Assembly (NCBI GenBank): GCA_002309055.1
Contig: DBWO01000022.1
Location: forward strand, 29,122-61,826
Direction of reading: 5' to 3'
Source: Ruminococcaceae bacterium UBA1236
GTDB taxonomy: Bacteria; Bacillota; Clostridia; Oscillospirales; Acutalibacteraceae
DNA length: 32,705 nucleotides
Made by a program: the position numbers and the translations under genes. Every line of letters starts with the position of its first letter. Within the stretch, counting starts at the first letter, position 1. Below the pieces are notes generated by a model. The model had not been told where the DNA came from. It did no database searches and saw only the letters and a list, made by a program, of their open reading frames with translations. This document shows positions 23,869 through 32,621 of this stretch, one piece after another.

Positions 23869-25002
23869 ATGAAAGAGAATAAGTTTTTCCCCGAGATGAG
23901 CGGCAATTTCGGCTTCGGCTGTATGCGCCTTCCGATGAAGGATGAGCAGGTCGATTACGATGAATTCAACAAAATGATTGACTCTTTCATCGACGCGGGT
24001 TTCAACTATTTTGACACCGCGCACGGCTACATCGGCGGAAAGAGCGAAACAGCTATTCGCGATTGCCTTTCAAAAAGATATCCGCGCGACAGATTTCTGC
24101 TGACAAACAAGCTGTCCGATTCGTATTTTAACTCGCAGGAGGATATCCGCCCGTTTCTCGAAAAACAGCTTGAGCTTTGCGGCGTAGATTATTTTGATTT
24201 TTATCTCATGCACGCGCAGGACAGCGGAAACTACGGCAAATATAAGAAATACAAGGCGTACGAAACCGCGGTGAAGCTCAAAGAGGAGGGTCTTATCAGG
24301 CACGTGGGTCTCTCGTTTCACGACAAGGCCGAGGTGCTCGATATGATTCTCACCGAGCATCCCGAAGCGGAGGTTGTACAGATTCAGTTCAATTATGCCG
24401 ATTTTGAGGACGCCTCTGTTGAAAGCCGCAAGGTATATGAGGTTTGCGAAAAGCACCAAAAGCCCGTTATCGTTATGGAGCCCGTCAAGGGCGGCAGCCT
24501 TGTAAATCTGCCGGATGAGGCAAGCTCCGTTTTCCGCTCGCTCGGCGGCGGCAGCAACGCGAGCTACGCCATGCGTTTTGCGGCGGGATTCCCGCAGATG
24601 GCGATGGTGATTTCCGGCATGAGCAACCTCGAGCAGATGCTTGACAATATCGCCACAATGAGCGATTACAAACCTCTCTCGTTTGAGGAGGAGAGGGCGG
24701 TCAACGAAGTTCGCCGCATTCTGGGCAGCATAAACATTATCCCCTGCACCTCCTGTAAATACTGCGTGGAGCAGAATCAGTGCCCGATGGATATCCGTAT
24801 TCCGGATATGTTCGCAGCGCTCAACTCCTACGAAACATTTCATAACTGGAACACAAAATACTATTACGGCGCCGTCATCACAAACGACGGCCACGGCAAA
24901 GCGGGCGACTGCATCGGCTGCGGCGGATGTGAGAGCGTTTGCCCCCAGCACCTTCCGATAACCGAACTGCTCGCAAAAGTATCCGAAGTATTTGATAAAT
25001 AA
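23869..25002 (+). CDS. Aldo/keto reductase fused to a 4Fe-4S ferredoxin-like domain
   Basis: A 377-residue protein of the COG1453 type. The N-terminal aldo/keto reductase barrel has FGFGCMRLP, FDTAHGYIGGKSE (with the catalytic Asp/Tyr region), LTNKLSD, FYLMHAQDS and VVQIQFNYAD. The C-terminal part carries cysteine clusters CTSCKYCVEQNQCP and CIGCGGCESVCP, enough for iron-sulfur cluster binding. Such proteins are common in anaerobes and are presumed electron-linked reductases of unknown substrate. The start follows AGGGAGAGGAAAAGGG. It is followed 8 bases later by the flavoprotein gene. Confidence 0.9.
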   Translation: MKENKFFPEMSGNFGFGCMRLPMKDEQVDYDEFNKMIDSFIDAGFNYFDTAHGYIGGKSETAIRDCLSKRYPRDRFLLTNKLSDSYFNSQEDIRPFLEKQLELCGVDYFDFYLMHAQDSGNYGKYKKYKAYETAVKLKEEGLIRHVGLSFHDKAEVLDMILTEHPEAEVVQIQFNYADFEDASVESRKVYEVCEKHQKPVIVMEPVKGGSLVNLPDEASSVFRSLGGGSNASYAMRFAAGFPQMAMVISGMSNLEQMLDNIATMSDYKPLSFEEERAVNEVRRILGSINIIPCTSCKYCVEQNQCPMDIRIPDMFAALNSYETFHNWNTKYYYGAVITNDGHGKAGDCIGCGGCESVCPQHLPITELLAKVSEVFDK

Positions 25003-25010
25003 GGAATAAT

Positions 25011-25532
25011 ATGGAAAACAAAGAAAAATTCAGGCCTCTGCGCAGGTCCGGCCAGGCGCTTTCACGGGAGGAATGTGAAGAAATTCTCGCCTCTCAGCCG
25101 ACGGGAATTCTCGCTGTCACGGGAGACGGCGGCTACCCGTACACCGTGCCGGTAAATCACATTTACTCGGGCGGCAGAATATTTTTTCACTGCGCGACAC
25201 AGGGGCATAAGATTGACGCCATCCGGGCGGACAGCAGAGTGTCTTTCTGCGTTATCGCCAAGGATGACGTTGTGCCCGAAAAGCAGACAACCGCATATAT
25301 CAGCGTGATTGTTTTCGGCAGGGCGCGAATTATTGAGGACGATGACGAATTAAGGCGCGTTGCCCTTGAAATCGGCAGAAAATTTGCTGCCGGTTACCGC
25401 GCGGAGTGCGAAAAAGAAACCGAGGATTATATCGCGAGGGGCAAACTCTGTTGCGTGGAAATCTTGCCGGAGCACATATCCGGCAAAGCGGGCAGAGAAA
25501 TTTTCAAAGCAAGACAGAAGGCGAATCAATAG
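25011..25532 (+). CDS. Pyridoxamine 5'-phosphate oxidase-like flavoprotein (NimA-like)
   Basis: A 173-residue split-barrel FMN-binding protein of the group that includes 5-nitroimidazole reductases. PTGILAVTGDGGYPYTVPVNHIYSGGRIFFHCATQGHKIDAIRADSRVSF is the characteristic core, with the histidine used for cofactor binding in Nim proteins. An upstream GCxxILA-type position reads ASQPTGILA. Function as a nitroimidazole reductase is not shown; most homologues are uncharacterised. It overlaps the CDF transporter gene by one base. Confidence 0.87.
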   Translation: MENKEKFRPLRRSGQALSREECEEILASQPTGILAVTGDGGYPYTVPVNHIYSGGRIFFHCATQGHKIDAIRADSRVSFCVIAKDDVVPEKQTTAYISVIVFGRARIIEDDDELRRVALEIGRKFAAGYRAECEKETEDYIARGKLCCVEILPEHISGKAGREIFKARQKANQ

Positions 25533-26623
25533 TGGAAAACAGAAAAAAGGTTATAATCCGCACGAGCGCGGTCGGCATTGCCGCAAATCTGCTGCTCGGA
25601 GCGTTCAAAATTGCGGTGGGTCTTATTTCAAAGTCCTTCACTGTGGTGCTTGATGCCGTTAACAACCTGACCGACGCGCTCTCATCCGTTATCACAATTA
25701 TCGGAGCGAAGCTTGCGGGCAGAAAGCCCGATAAGAAGCATCCGCTCGGTCACGGCAGAATTGAATACCTGAGCACGATGGTTATTGCGGCAATCATCCT
25801 TTATGCCGGTATTACCGCCGCTGTGGAATCGGTCAAAAAGATAATCACCCCCGTTGAGGCAGATTACTCGGCAGTTTCGCTGATAATCATCGGCGCGGCC
25901 GTTGTTGTGAAAATCCTGCTCGGTATTTATTTCAAATCCGCGGGCAAAAAGGTCAACTCCGGCGCTCTGATTGCTTCGGGCGAGGATGCGAAATTTGATG
26001 CGATTCTCTCGGCATCGGTGCTTGCCTCCGCGCTGATTTTTGTTATTTTCCATATTAACCTTGAGGCGTATGTCGGCCTCATTATATCCGCCTTTATTAT
26101 AAAGAGCGGCATTCAGCTGTTGCTTGAAGCGGCGGACGAAGTGCTCGGCAAGAGAATGGACAGGGACCTTGCGCACGCGGTGCGCGAAACAATCTGCGCA
26201 GACGAATGTGTTCTCGGCGCGTACGACCTGATTCTGCACAGTTACGGGCCCGAAAATTATATCGGCTCGGTTCACGTTGAAATTCCCGACACGATGTCGG
26301 CAACCGAAATTGACCGTATGGAGAGGCGCATTGCCGAAAAGGTATACGCCGGTCACGGCATCATCCTCGCCGGTATCGGTATTTATACCTCCGGCGGCAC
26401 GGACGAAATGCGTGAAAACATTTACAGCATAATCGAGCATCATGAGGGAGTGCTTCAGGTGCACGGCTATTATGCCGACAGCGAGAAAAAGACAGTGAGC
26501 GTGGATATTATCCTTGATTTTGAGCTTGACGACAGAAACGCCGTTTTCACCGAAATCACAAACGAGCTGCGCGCGGCCTATCCCGGCTGGACAGTGCTCA
26601 CAACGCTTGATCTGGACGTATAA
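25532..26623 (+). CDS. Cation diffusion facilitator (CDF) family metal exporter
   Basis: A 363-residue CDF transporter that exports a divalent metal such as Zn, Fe or Mn by proton antiport. The N-terminal six-helix part has VVLDAVNNLTDALSS (metal ligands around D41, N45 and D48) and KKHPLGHGRIEY (H70, H74). The cytoplasmic C-terminal domain (about 210-363) has HVEIPDTMSATEIDRMERRI and ends VLTTLDLDV. The chosen start is GTG at 25532, which shares the last base of the preceding stop codon and lies after AGAAGG; an upstream ATG would run deep into the flavoprotein gene. A strong terminator follows. Confidence 0.9.
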   Translation: MENRKKVIIRTSAVGIAANLLLGAFKIAVGLISKSFTVVLDAVNNLTDALSSVITIIGAKLAGRKPDKKHPLGHGRIEYLSTMVIAAIILYAGITAAVESVKKIITPVEADYSAVSLIIIGAAVVVKILLGIYFKSAGKKVNSGALIASGEDAKFDAILSASVLASALIFVIFHINLEAYVGLIISAFIIKSGIQLLLEAADEVLGKRMDRDLAHAVRETICADECVLGAYDLILHSYGPENYIGSVHVEIPDTMSATEIDRMERRIAEKVYAGHGIILAGIGIYTSGGTDEMRENIYSIIEHHEGVLQVHGYYADSEKKTVSVDIILDFELDDRNAVFTEITNELRAAYPGWTVLTTLDLDV

Positions 26624-26639
26624 AGAATACAGATAATAA

Positions 26640-26674
26640 AAACCCACGGTATCGGAAAGTACCGTGGGTTTATT
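26640..26674. terminator. Bidirectional terminator between the CDF and ybaK genes
   Basis: A perfect 12-bp stem (26640-26651 with 26660-26671) and an 8-base loop. TTTATTTTAT follows on the plus strand and A-rich ATAATAAAA precedes it, giving a T-rich tail on the minus strand, so both convergent transcripts can end here. Confidence 0.9.
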
Positions 26675-27145
26675 TTATATTGTCACATCTTCAAATTTTG
26701 CGCCGATATATCCGGCAAGCTTCTGCGGGTCAACGCCGAGCATCAGCCCGCGCTGTCCGCCGGAGAGGAAGATTTTATCAAAAAGCAGGGCGGTTTCGTC
26801 AATTACGGTCGGAAACTGCTTTTTCATCCCGACGGGGGAGCACCCTCCGCGGATATATCCTGTCACTTTCAGCAGGTCCTTCACGTGGAGCATCTCAACC
26901 TTCTTCTCGGAAAACGCTTTTGCCGTTTTCTTCAGGTCAAGTTCCTCGCAAACGGGAATGCAGCATACGCCGCAGCCGTTTTTCTCGCCGATGAAAACAA
27001 GGGTTTTGAATACGGTGTCCTTATCCTTGCCGGTTTTGCGGGCAATCGTGGCGCCCGAGAGGTCGCTTTCGTCAACCTCATAAGTCAGCGTCTCGTATTC
27101 AATCCCCGCTGTTTCGAGCAGACGCATAACATTGGTTTTAGTCAT
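26675..27145 (-). CDS. ybaK: YbaK/EbsC-type Cys-tRNA(Pro) deacylase
   Basis: A 156-residue trans-editing protein that hydrolyses Cys-tRNA(Pro) formed by mistake by prolyl-tRNA synthetase. Typical features are MTKTNVMRLLETAGIEYE, the KTLVFIGEKNG segment with the substrate-gating lysine region, GYIRGGCSPVGMKKQFPTVIDE and the final strand with SGGQRGLMLGVDP. The ATG at 27145 was chosen over an upstream ATG at 27175 because it gives the family-standard start. It overlaps lacZ by 8 bases (ATGACTAA), so the two are co-transcribed although functionally unrelated. Confidence 0.93.
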   Translation of the reverse strand: MTKTNVMRLLETAGIEYETLTYEVDESDLSGATIARKTGKDKDTVFKTLVFIGEKNGCGVCCIPVCEELDLKKTAKAFSEKKVEMLHVKDLLKVTGYIRGGCSPVGMKKQFPTVIDETALLFDKIFLSGGQRGLMLGVDPQKLAGYIGAKFEDVTI

Positions 27146-30100
27146 CTTTACCAGCCCTTGAAATTCTGAATTCAAATGAGCAGCTGCTGCCCGCCTTGAG
27201 TTTATACGGGTCGTGCAGATAGGCGCAGCCGGGCATATCGCCGCCGACGCCTCTCATTGCGGCGTCAAGAGAGAGGGTGATAAAATTATCCTTGCGCAGT
27301 TCATACAGATGCTTCGCTTTGTCGAGCGCCTCGGGGGTGTACCACATAGCGTTGAAGCCGAAGGGGATATCGAGCGCGTCAATTACAATGCCCTCACCGT
27401 TTTCGTCGAGAGCCTTGAGGTATCTCACATCACAGCGGTGGCCGTTTTCCTGCGGCCTCATATAGCGGTGCTCGAGCTCATCAACCGTTTTTGTGTAAAC
27501 GCCGATTTTCGCGCCGGTTTTTCTGTCGATATAGTTTTCCTGCGGGCCTCTGCCGTACCAGGTGATATTTTCAAGCGCCGGTTCAAGCGCGAGGCGCACG
27601 CCCACCTTAAGCATCGGGATGAACAGGCCCTGCGCCGTGTGCTTCACGCTTACACTGCCGTCGGGCGCAAACAGATAGGTTGTGCCGACGCCGGAGGTGA
27701 AGGGCGAAACCCATTTTACGCTGACTTCAACGCCTGCGGGAGTTGAAACCGCTTTCACGGAGCGCGCGTAGGTCTGCGCGGTGGAGCGCTTCCACTGATA
27801 GAGGGGATGTATGCCGGAAAGCATCGGCACAAAGTTGAGGTAGCCGATGTCGTTATCCGTGAGCGCGCGGAAGAAATCGGGCTTCATTCCGCCGGCAAGC
27901 ACTTCTCTGCCGCCGTAAACGAGCGAGGTGAGAGAGCCGTTTCTGATTTCCGCGGTGAAGCCGTCGCCCTTGATGTTGACGCCCTTGCCCTTCTGCAGGA
28001 ATTTGAGTTCGCCCGAAGCGGGCCTTCTCGCGGCCGCCGCCTGCTCCCTTATGACAATCTGGCTGCAGGAGATTTCGTAGCCCGCTTCCGCCCAGGGCTT
28101 GCTCTCTTTCTGAACAAACGAAACATTGAGCAGAAGCTCGCCTTCGGGATATGCCGAAGCGTCATAAGGCAGGGACACAAGCATCTCGCTTGCGGGCGGG
28201 ATAACGGTATCTTCAAGCCTGCCGCTCTCAACGGTTTTGCCGCTTAATGTGAGAGCCCAGTCGATATATGCGTAGGATGAATCAATGAAGAAATTCTTGT
28301 TTTTAACGGTGATTTTGCCTGCCGCGGCATCGCAATCGCACGCCTCGAGGTTAGAGTAAACCTTTTTGACCTCAAAGAATGAGGGCTGCGGCTGCCTGTC
28401 GGCTGTGATTATACCGTTTGCGCAGAAATAGTAGCTGCTGTTGCCTTCGCCGAAGTCGCCGCCGTATAGCCATTTTTCCTGCCCGTCTTCATATTTTCTG
28501 ATGGCCTGGTCCACATAGTCCCAGATGAAGCCGCCGCACATGTGGTCATAGTTTTCAAAATCATCCACATATTCCTTGAAGTTGCCGAGGCTGTTTTCCA
28601 TCGCATGGGCATATTCGCAGTAAATAACGGGATGGTCTGAGTAAACCTCCGCGGGCACGGGCTTGTTGTCCGCCGCGAGAGTGTTTGCCACGTTATCATA
28701 GAGAGAGGTCTTGATTGCCTCCTGATTTCTCAGTTTGTCAACGATGCTCTCAACGGGATACATTCTTGAGATGAAATCGGATTTGGTGAAATCAAAGTCG
28801 CCCTCATAGTGAATAGGTCTTGATGAGTCAAGCTCGAGGATTGCTTCTTTTTCACGCGCGAAATTGCTGCCGTCGCCCGCTTCGTTGCCGAGTGACCAGA
28901 AGCAGATGCAGGCGTGGCTTCTGTCGCGAAGCACCATTCTGCGCGCCCTGTCGCACACGGCCTCGGTGAAATCGGGATTGTCGCCGGGGCAGTTTTTGCG
29001 GCGCACGCCGTGGCTCTCAACATCCGCCTCATCCATAACATAGAAGCCGAGCTCGTCGCACATCTCATAGAGCTTTTCCTTGTTGGGATAGTGGCTTGTG
29101 CGTATGGCGTTTATGTTTGCCTGCTTCATGAGGTAAAGGTCCTCATAATATCTTTCCTCGGGTATTGCCCAGCCGTTGTCGGGATCAAAATCGTGGCGGT
29201 TAACGCCTTTGATGATGACCTTCTGACCGTTTATGTAAAGCACATTGCCCTTGATTTCCGTTTTGCGGAAGCCGATTTTTATCGCCTTCACGGAGAGGAT
29301 GGTTTTGCCCTTCTTGAGCACAATCACAAGCTGATAGAGCTCCGGTTTCTCCGCGCTCCACTGCCTCGCGTTTTCCTCCGTATATTTATATGAAAGCACG
29401 GTTTTGCCGTTTTCGGCTGTGAAGGTGTCCGCGGCGACCTTTTTGGGCTTGCCGCCGTCTATTATCGCGATTTCGAGCGAGCATTTTTCCGCTTCGCCGT
29501 AGTTTCTGACAGTCAATCCGAGCTTCAGCGTGCCGTCCCTGTAATCGTCGGTGAGAGAGGTGTCCGCAAAGAAATCGCGCACACAGATGTTCTCCTCCGC
29601 GTAGAGGTAAACATCCCTGTATATTCCGCTGAGGAACCACATATCCTGGTCCTCAAGATATGTGCCGTCCGTATAGCGGTAAACCTCTGCTGTCACCTGG
29701 TTTTCACCGGGCACCACAAAGTCCGTCACGTCAAACTCAGCGGGAGTCATAGAGCCCTGTGAATAGCCGACGTTTCTGCCGTTTATATAGAGGAAGAAGC
29801 CCGCCTTGACGGCGCCGAAGTTGATGAAAATACGCTTGCCCTCAAAGCTTTCGGGCAGGGTGAATCTGCGGCGGTAAATGCCTACCTCATTTTTGGCGTG
29901 GTCAATTTTCGGGATCTCGCTCTTTGCCGTTGAGAGGGCGTCGGGCAGGAAAGCGCACAGATATATGGGCTTGCCGTAGCCCTTGAGCTGCCACACCGAG
30001 GGCACCTGAATGCTGTCCCAGCCGGAGTCGTCATAATCCGGGGCGGAAAAGCCGTCGGGCAGACTGTCAACTCCCTGCTGCCAGAAAAATCTCCACGAGC

Positions 30101-30242
30101 CGTTGAGAGACAGATAATCGGGCGCGGGTGCGCCGCTTACGGCGTCTTTTACGGTTTTGTGCGGGAAGGCAGTGTTATGGCCGTCCTCCTTGTTAACCTT
30201 TATGATATAAGGATTTTCCCAGTATTTCAGTTCTCTGTCCAT
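27138..30242 (-). CDS. lacZ: Beta-galactosidase, glycoside hydrolase family 2 (LacZ type)
   Basis: A 1034-residue GH2 beta-galactosidase that hydrolyses lactose and other beta-galactosides. The N-terminal jelly-roll (about 45-215), immunoglobulin-like domains and TIM barrel (about 325-620) precede the LacZ small-chain-type C-terminal domain (about 760-1030). The acid/base residue is E454 in WSLGNEAGDGSNF, the nucleophile is E543 in IYCEYAHAMENSLGNF, and NRHDFDP is also conserved. There is no signal peptide, so it is cytoplasmic. The start has an AAAAAGGAG site. No lacI/araC-type regulator or permease is adjacent. The nearest sugar carrier in the window is the GPH symporter 22 kb away. Confidence 0.96.
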   Translation of the reverse strand: MDRELKYWENPYIIKVNKEDGHNTAFPHKTVKDAVSGAPAPDYLSLNGSWRFFWQQGVDSLPDGFSAPDYDDSGWDSIQVPSVWQLKGYGKPIYLCAFLPDALSTAKSEIPKIDHAKNEVGIYRRRFTLPESFEGKRIFINFGAVKAGFFLYINGRNVGYSQGSMTPAEFDVTDFVVPGENQVTAEVYRYTDGTYLEDQDMWFLSGIYRDVYLYAEENICVRDFFADTSLTDDYRDGTLKLGLTVRNYGEAEKCSLEIAIIDGGKPKKVAADTFTAENGKTVLSYKYTEENARQWSAEKPELYQLVIVLKKGKTILSVKAIKIGFRKTEIKGNVLYINGQKVIIKGVNRHDFDPDNGWAIPEERYYEDLYLMKQANINAIRTSHYPNKEKLYEMCDELGFYVMDEADVESHGVRRKNCPGDNPDFTEAVCDRARRMVLRDRSHACICFWSLGNEAGDGSNFAREKEAILELDSSRPIHYEGDFDFTKSDFISRMYPVESIVDKLRNQEAIKTSLYDNVANTLAADNKPVPAEVYSDHPVIYCEYAHAMENSLGNFKEYVDDFENYDHMCGGFIWDYVDQAIRKYEDGQEKWLYGGDFGEGNSSYYFCANGIITADRQPQPSFFEVKKVYSNLEACDCDAAAGKITVKNKNFFIDSSYAYIDWALTLSGKTVESGRLEDTVIPPASEMLVSLPYDASAYPEGELLLNVSFVQKESKPWAEAGYEISCSQIVIREQAAAARRPASGELKFLQKGKGVNIKGDGFTAEIRNGSLTSLVYGGREVLAGGMKPDFFRALTDNDIGYLNFVPMLSGIHPLYQWKRSTAQTYARSVKAVSTPAGVEVSVKWVSPFTSGVGTTYLFAPDGSVSVKHTAQGLFIPMLKVGVRLALEPALENITWYGRGPQENYIDRKTGAKIGVYTKTVDELEHRYMRPQENGHRCDVRYLKALDENGEGIVIDALDIPFGFNAMWYTPEALDKAKHLYELRKDNFITLSLDAAMRGVGGDMPGCAYLHDPYKLKAGSSCSFEFRISRAGKDD

Positions 30243-30290
30243 AAGTCTGCTCCTTTTTAGAGAATCATTAATATTTTCATATACTATTTC

Positions 30291-30319
30291 ATACTATCAC
30301 AAAGAAAGGATAATTGCAA
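30291..30319 (-). promoter_or_regulatory. Possible promoter of lacZ-ybaK
   Basis: On the minus strand TTGCAA (30314-30319) and TAGTAT (30291-30296) are 17 bases apart, about 50 bases before the lacZ ATG. TAGTAT(A/G)-like units occur twice here; no clear operator was identified. Confidence 0.35.
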
Positions 30320-30332
30320 TTGGAAATAATGG

Positions 30333-30360
30333 TTGTTTTTTCCTATCAACGTGATATAAT
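30333..30360 (+). promoter_or_regulatory. Predicted promoter of the hemolysin III-like gene
   Basis: TTGTTT (30333-30338), 16-base spacer, perfect TATAAT (30355-30360), with an AAGGAGGGG ribosome binding site further on before the ATG at 30391. Confidence 0.5.
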
Positions 30361-30390
30361 TGACAGGTAACGCCGGAAGGAGGGGAGAAC

Positions 30391-31062
30391 ATGAGCGAGA
30401 GAAACAAAGTCGGCCTGATTAATTATTCAAGGCCCTGGGATATTTCTTTTTGTGTTTCACACGCCGCGGGTGCTGTGTTCGGGATAGCCGCTCATGCGCT
30501 CGCCGTGTCAAAGACTTTGCGCGAGGGAGACGCTACCGCGACTGAGGCGGCTCTTATTTACACTATGGCGTTTATCCTAGTTTACACAATATCCGCCCTG
30601 TATCACGGGCTGTTGCCCGGCAAGGCGAAAGCGTTCGCAAGGCGGCTTGACCATATGGCAATCCCGATACTTCTCGCCGGCACGGCAACTCCCTGCGCGC
30701 TTATAACACTTTATAACTTAAGCCCCGTTCACGGTATAGTTGTTTTCAGCGCCGGCTGGCTGTGCGCCGCGTTCGGAGTAATCACCAAGCTGTTCTTCTT
30801 CAATAACGAGAAGATGAAAATCGCCGTAATAGCGGCATATTTCGTATGCGGAGGAGCAATGCTGCTGAGCGCTGTGCCTCTTATCGGCTCCATAAACAAA
30901 ACGGCGTTTCTCCTGCTCGTTTTCGGCTCTGCCCTCTACTCAATCGGCGCAGTTTTCTGCCGGATAGGCATTAAACATCCGCCGATGCACCTGCCGTTTC
31001 ACATCTTTGTGCTCGCCGGCAGTATAGTCCACTTTTTCACAATTTATCACTATGTGCTCTGA
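30391..31062 (+). CDS. Hemolysin III / PAQR family membrane protein
   Basis: A 223-residue protein with about seven transmembrane helices, of the bacterial hemolysin III group (PAQR superfamily). The family metal-site motifs are present: SALYHGL in the second helix region, RRLDHMAIP, and the terminal HPPMHLPFHIFVLAGSIVHFFTIYHYV with spaced histidines. Despite the name, most homologues are not proven toxins; relatives are putative zinc-dependent membrane hydrolases. It has its own promoter and a perfect terminator, so it is a single-gene unit diverging from lacZ. Confidence 0.9.
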   Translation: MSERNKVGLINYSRPWDISFCVSHAAGAVFGIAAHALAVSKTLREGDATATEAALIYTMAFILVYTISALYHGLLPGKAKAFARRLDHMAIPILLAGTATPCALITLYNLSPVHGIVVFSAGWLCAAFGVITKLFFFNNEKMKIAVIAAYFVCGGAMLLSAVPLIGSINKTAFLLLVFGSALYSIGAVFCRIGIKHPPMHLPFHIFVLAGSIVHFFTIYHYVL

Positions 31063-31072
31063 CAAGACACGG

Positions 31073-31104
31073 AAACAGCCACCCTGGAGGGTGGCTGTTT
31101 TGAT
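31073..31104 (+). terminator. Rho-independent terminator after the hemolysin III-like gene
   Basis: A perfect 12-bp stem (AAACAGCCACCC at 31073-31084 with GGGTGGCTGTTT at 31089-31100), TGGA tetraloop, followed by further T. Confidence 0.92.
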
Positions 31105-31117
31105 ATCAAATAAGTTC

Positions 31118-31148
31118 AAAAAAGCAGCCGTACGATAAGGACGGCTGC
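31118..31148 (-). terminator. Rho-independent terminator of the minus-strand DUF6273 gene
   Basis: On the minus strand GCAGCCGT (31141-31148 complement) pairs with ACGGCTGC (31124-31131 complement) with a 9-base loop, then six T (31118-31123). Confidence 0.83.
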
Positions 31149-31166
31149 CGTTCTTGCAATATAAAA

Positions 31167-32570
31167 TCAGGACTGATCTATTTTTTTGCCGCAGTATTCA
31201 CAAAATACCGTATCGGGCGGAAGCTGTTTTCCGCAATACGGGCAAAAAAGATTTGCACCGTTAAAGGAATTGTTTGTGAAATTGCCGCCGGGAGAATTAA
31301 TCACGGGACCCGCGCCGGGATTATATAAAGGACCGACGTTTCCCTGATAAGAATCTGTGCTGCCCCGGGTTACGGGGTTAACCGGTTTGCTTTTTCTGTT
31401 AAACAAAAGAACAACGCCGATTGCCAAAACGAGCACGGCAATTAAAATGGCGATGATTGTAGAAGCGATTGACAGAAAAGATTTTTTCTGAGCCGGGGCT
31501 TCGGATACAGACGGGGTGTCATTTTCGTAATATTCGTCCCGTCCGGTGGTTGAATCATTGGAGTTAAAGCTCGAAGCAGGAGCCGCAAAACCATCAATAC
31601 TGTTCAGCCTGATTGCCGGGCGGACACCGCCGCTCGGACTGAATGTGCGATAATCGTCATAAATGCAGCCGTCATATCGGATGTCACAGGTATAATAAGA
31701 TTTTTGCCCTTGAGTTCTGATTCTCCAATAAGAGCAGTTTGTGTCCTGATCTGCCCACAGGCCCTGGCAAAACGCATAGTCGGTTCCTTTTGCCTGCCGG
31801 GTTGCAGAGGATTGGCTGCTTGAAGAAAAACCGTAAGAGGAGTTTACCATATCTGAATACGATAGCAGATAAACTTTGTCGTTTGTTGAAGCATCGCTGC
31901 CGTTATAAAGCTCGGTTGAGAGTATTTCCGATTTCTGGGCTTCAGAAAATGCAGTATTATAAAAATCATTGTTGAGCCATTCTCTCAGGCTGCATCGTTC
32001 ATAGTTATTTGAATAAAAAGAATGTGAACTGTCACCGTAAGTAATGTCTATGCTTTCGGCATAATAAACATAATTATTGAATGCCTGTGCGTCAAGAATC
32101 ATCTCAGACATAAGCAAGCCGTTATATGGATCAAGCACACGCCACTTAACCGGATCAAACCTGAACCAATAAACAGTATTGGTGTAGTAACCGTTTTCGT
32201 CCTGGTTGGATTGATCCGCTTCAGGCAAAAGACCCGTCCTGAGAGGTCTGTACTGCGAGAAGGTTACCCCTCTGTACTTTACATTATCATATATTACGTC
32301 ACAGTAACGCATATAATCCGAGGGGTACATGTTTCCGTCAAGGTCGTCTCCGGTGCCGCTGTAATAGTAGTAAGACAACCAGGTGCCGGCCATAGAATTG
32401 AGGCTGTCCGTAATTGCCGTATCATAAACCTTGCTTTGCGGATATGAACCGAATTCAATAATGTCGCCTGTGTTGTGCTCGGCGGCATCGGTCTCAAAGC
32501 CCGGCAGCAAAACTCCGAGCAAAATCATAAATGTAAGAGTAGAAACTATAATTTTTTTGCAAGATAACAT
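31167..32570 (-). CDS. Exported DUF6273-domain protein with transmembrane helix and C-terminal zinc ribbon
   Basis: A 467-residue protein of unknown function. A signal peptide (about 1-29) leads to an extracellular domain (about 35-325) with features of DUF6273: FDPVKWRVLD, SLREWLNNDFYNTAF, KVYLLSYSDM, YWRIRTQG and SPSGGVRPAIRL. A Ser/Thr/Asp linker follows, then one transmembrane helix (about 365-390) and basic stop-transfer residues. The predicted cytoplasmic tail is Gly/Asn/Pro-rich (395-440) and ends in a double-CxxC zinc ribbon (C443, C446, C457, C460). The outside-sensor, inside-zinc-finger layout hints at signalling, which is inference. A GGAG site precedes the ATG. Base composition looks slightly more AT-rich than its neighbours. 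Confidence 0.85.
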   Translation of the reverse strand: MLSCKKIIVSTLTFMILLGVLLPGFETDAAEHNTGDIIEFGSYPQSKVYDTAITDSLNSMAGTWLSYYYYSGTGDDLDGNMYPSDYMRYCDVIYDNVKYRGVTFSQYRPLRTGLLPEADQSNQDENGYYTNTVYWFRFDPVKWRVLDPYNGLLMSEMILDAQAFNNYVYYAESIDITYGDSSHSFYSNNYERCSLREWLNNDFYNTAFSEAQKSEILSTELYNGSDASTNDKVYLLSYSDMVNSSYGFSSSSQSSATRQAKGTDYAFCQGLWADQDTNCSYWRIRTQGQKSYYTCDIRYDGCIYDDYRTFSPSGGVRPAIRLNSIDGFAAPASSFNSNDSTTGRDEYYENDTPSVSEAPAQKKSFLSIASTIIAILIAVLVLAIGVVLLFNRKSKPVNPVTRGSTDSYQGNVGPLYNPGAGPVINSPGGNFTNNSFNGANLFCPYCGKQLPPDTVFCEYCGKKIDQS

Positions 32571-32621
32571 ATCAACACTCCAGACAAGAGGTATTTGTCG
32601 GCACCGAAAAACTGCCCGGTG

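Noticed and set aside
25406..25531. Longer N-terminus for the CDF transporter
   Set aside because: It would run inside the flavoprotein gene in another frame and adds non-homologous basic sequence; the GTG at 25532 in a stop-start overlap fits better.
26877..26892. A third parS-like sequence around CACGTG in ybaK
   Set aside because: It matches the consensus at only about 13 of 16 positions and is not palindromic outside the CACGTG core.
30391..31062. Hemolysin III as a virulence toxin
   Set aside because: The family name is historical; the sequence is an integral PAQR-type membrane protein and nothing nearby suggests toxin secretion.
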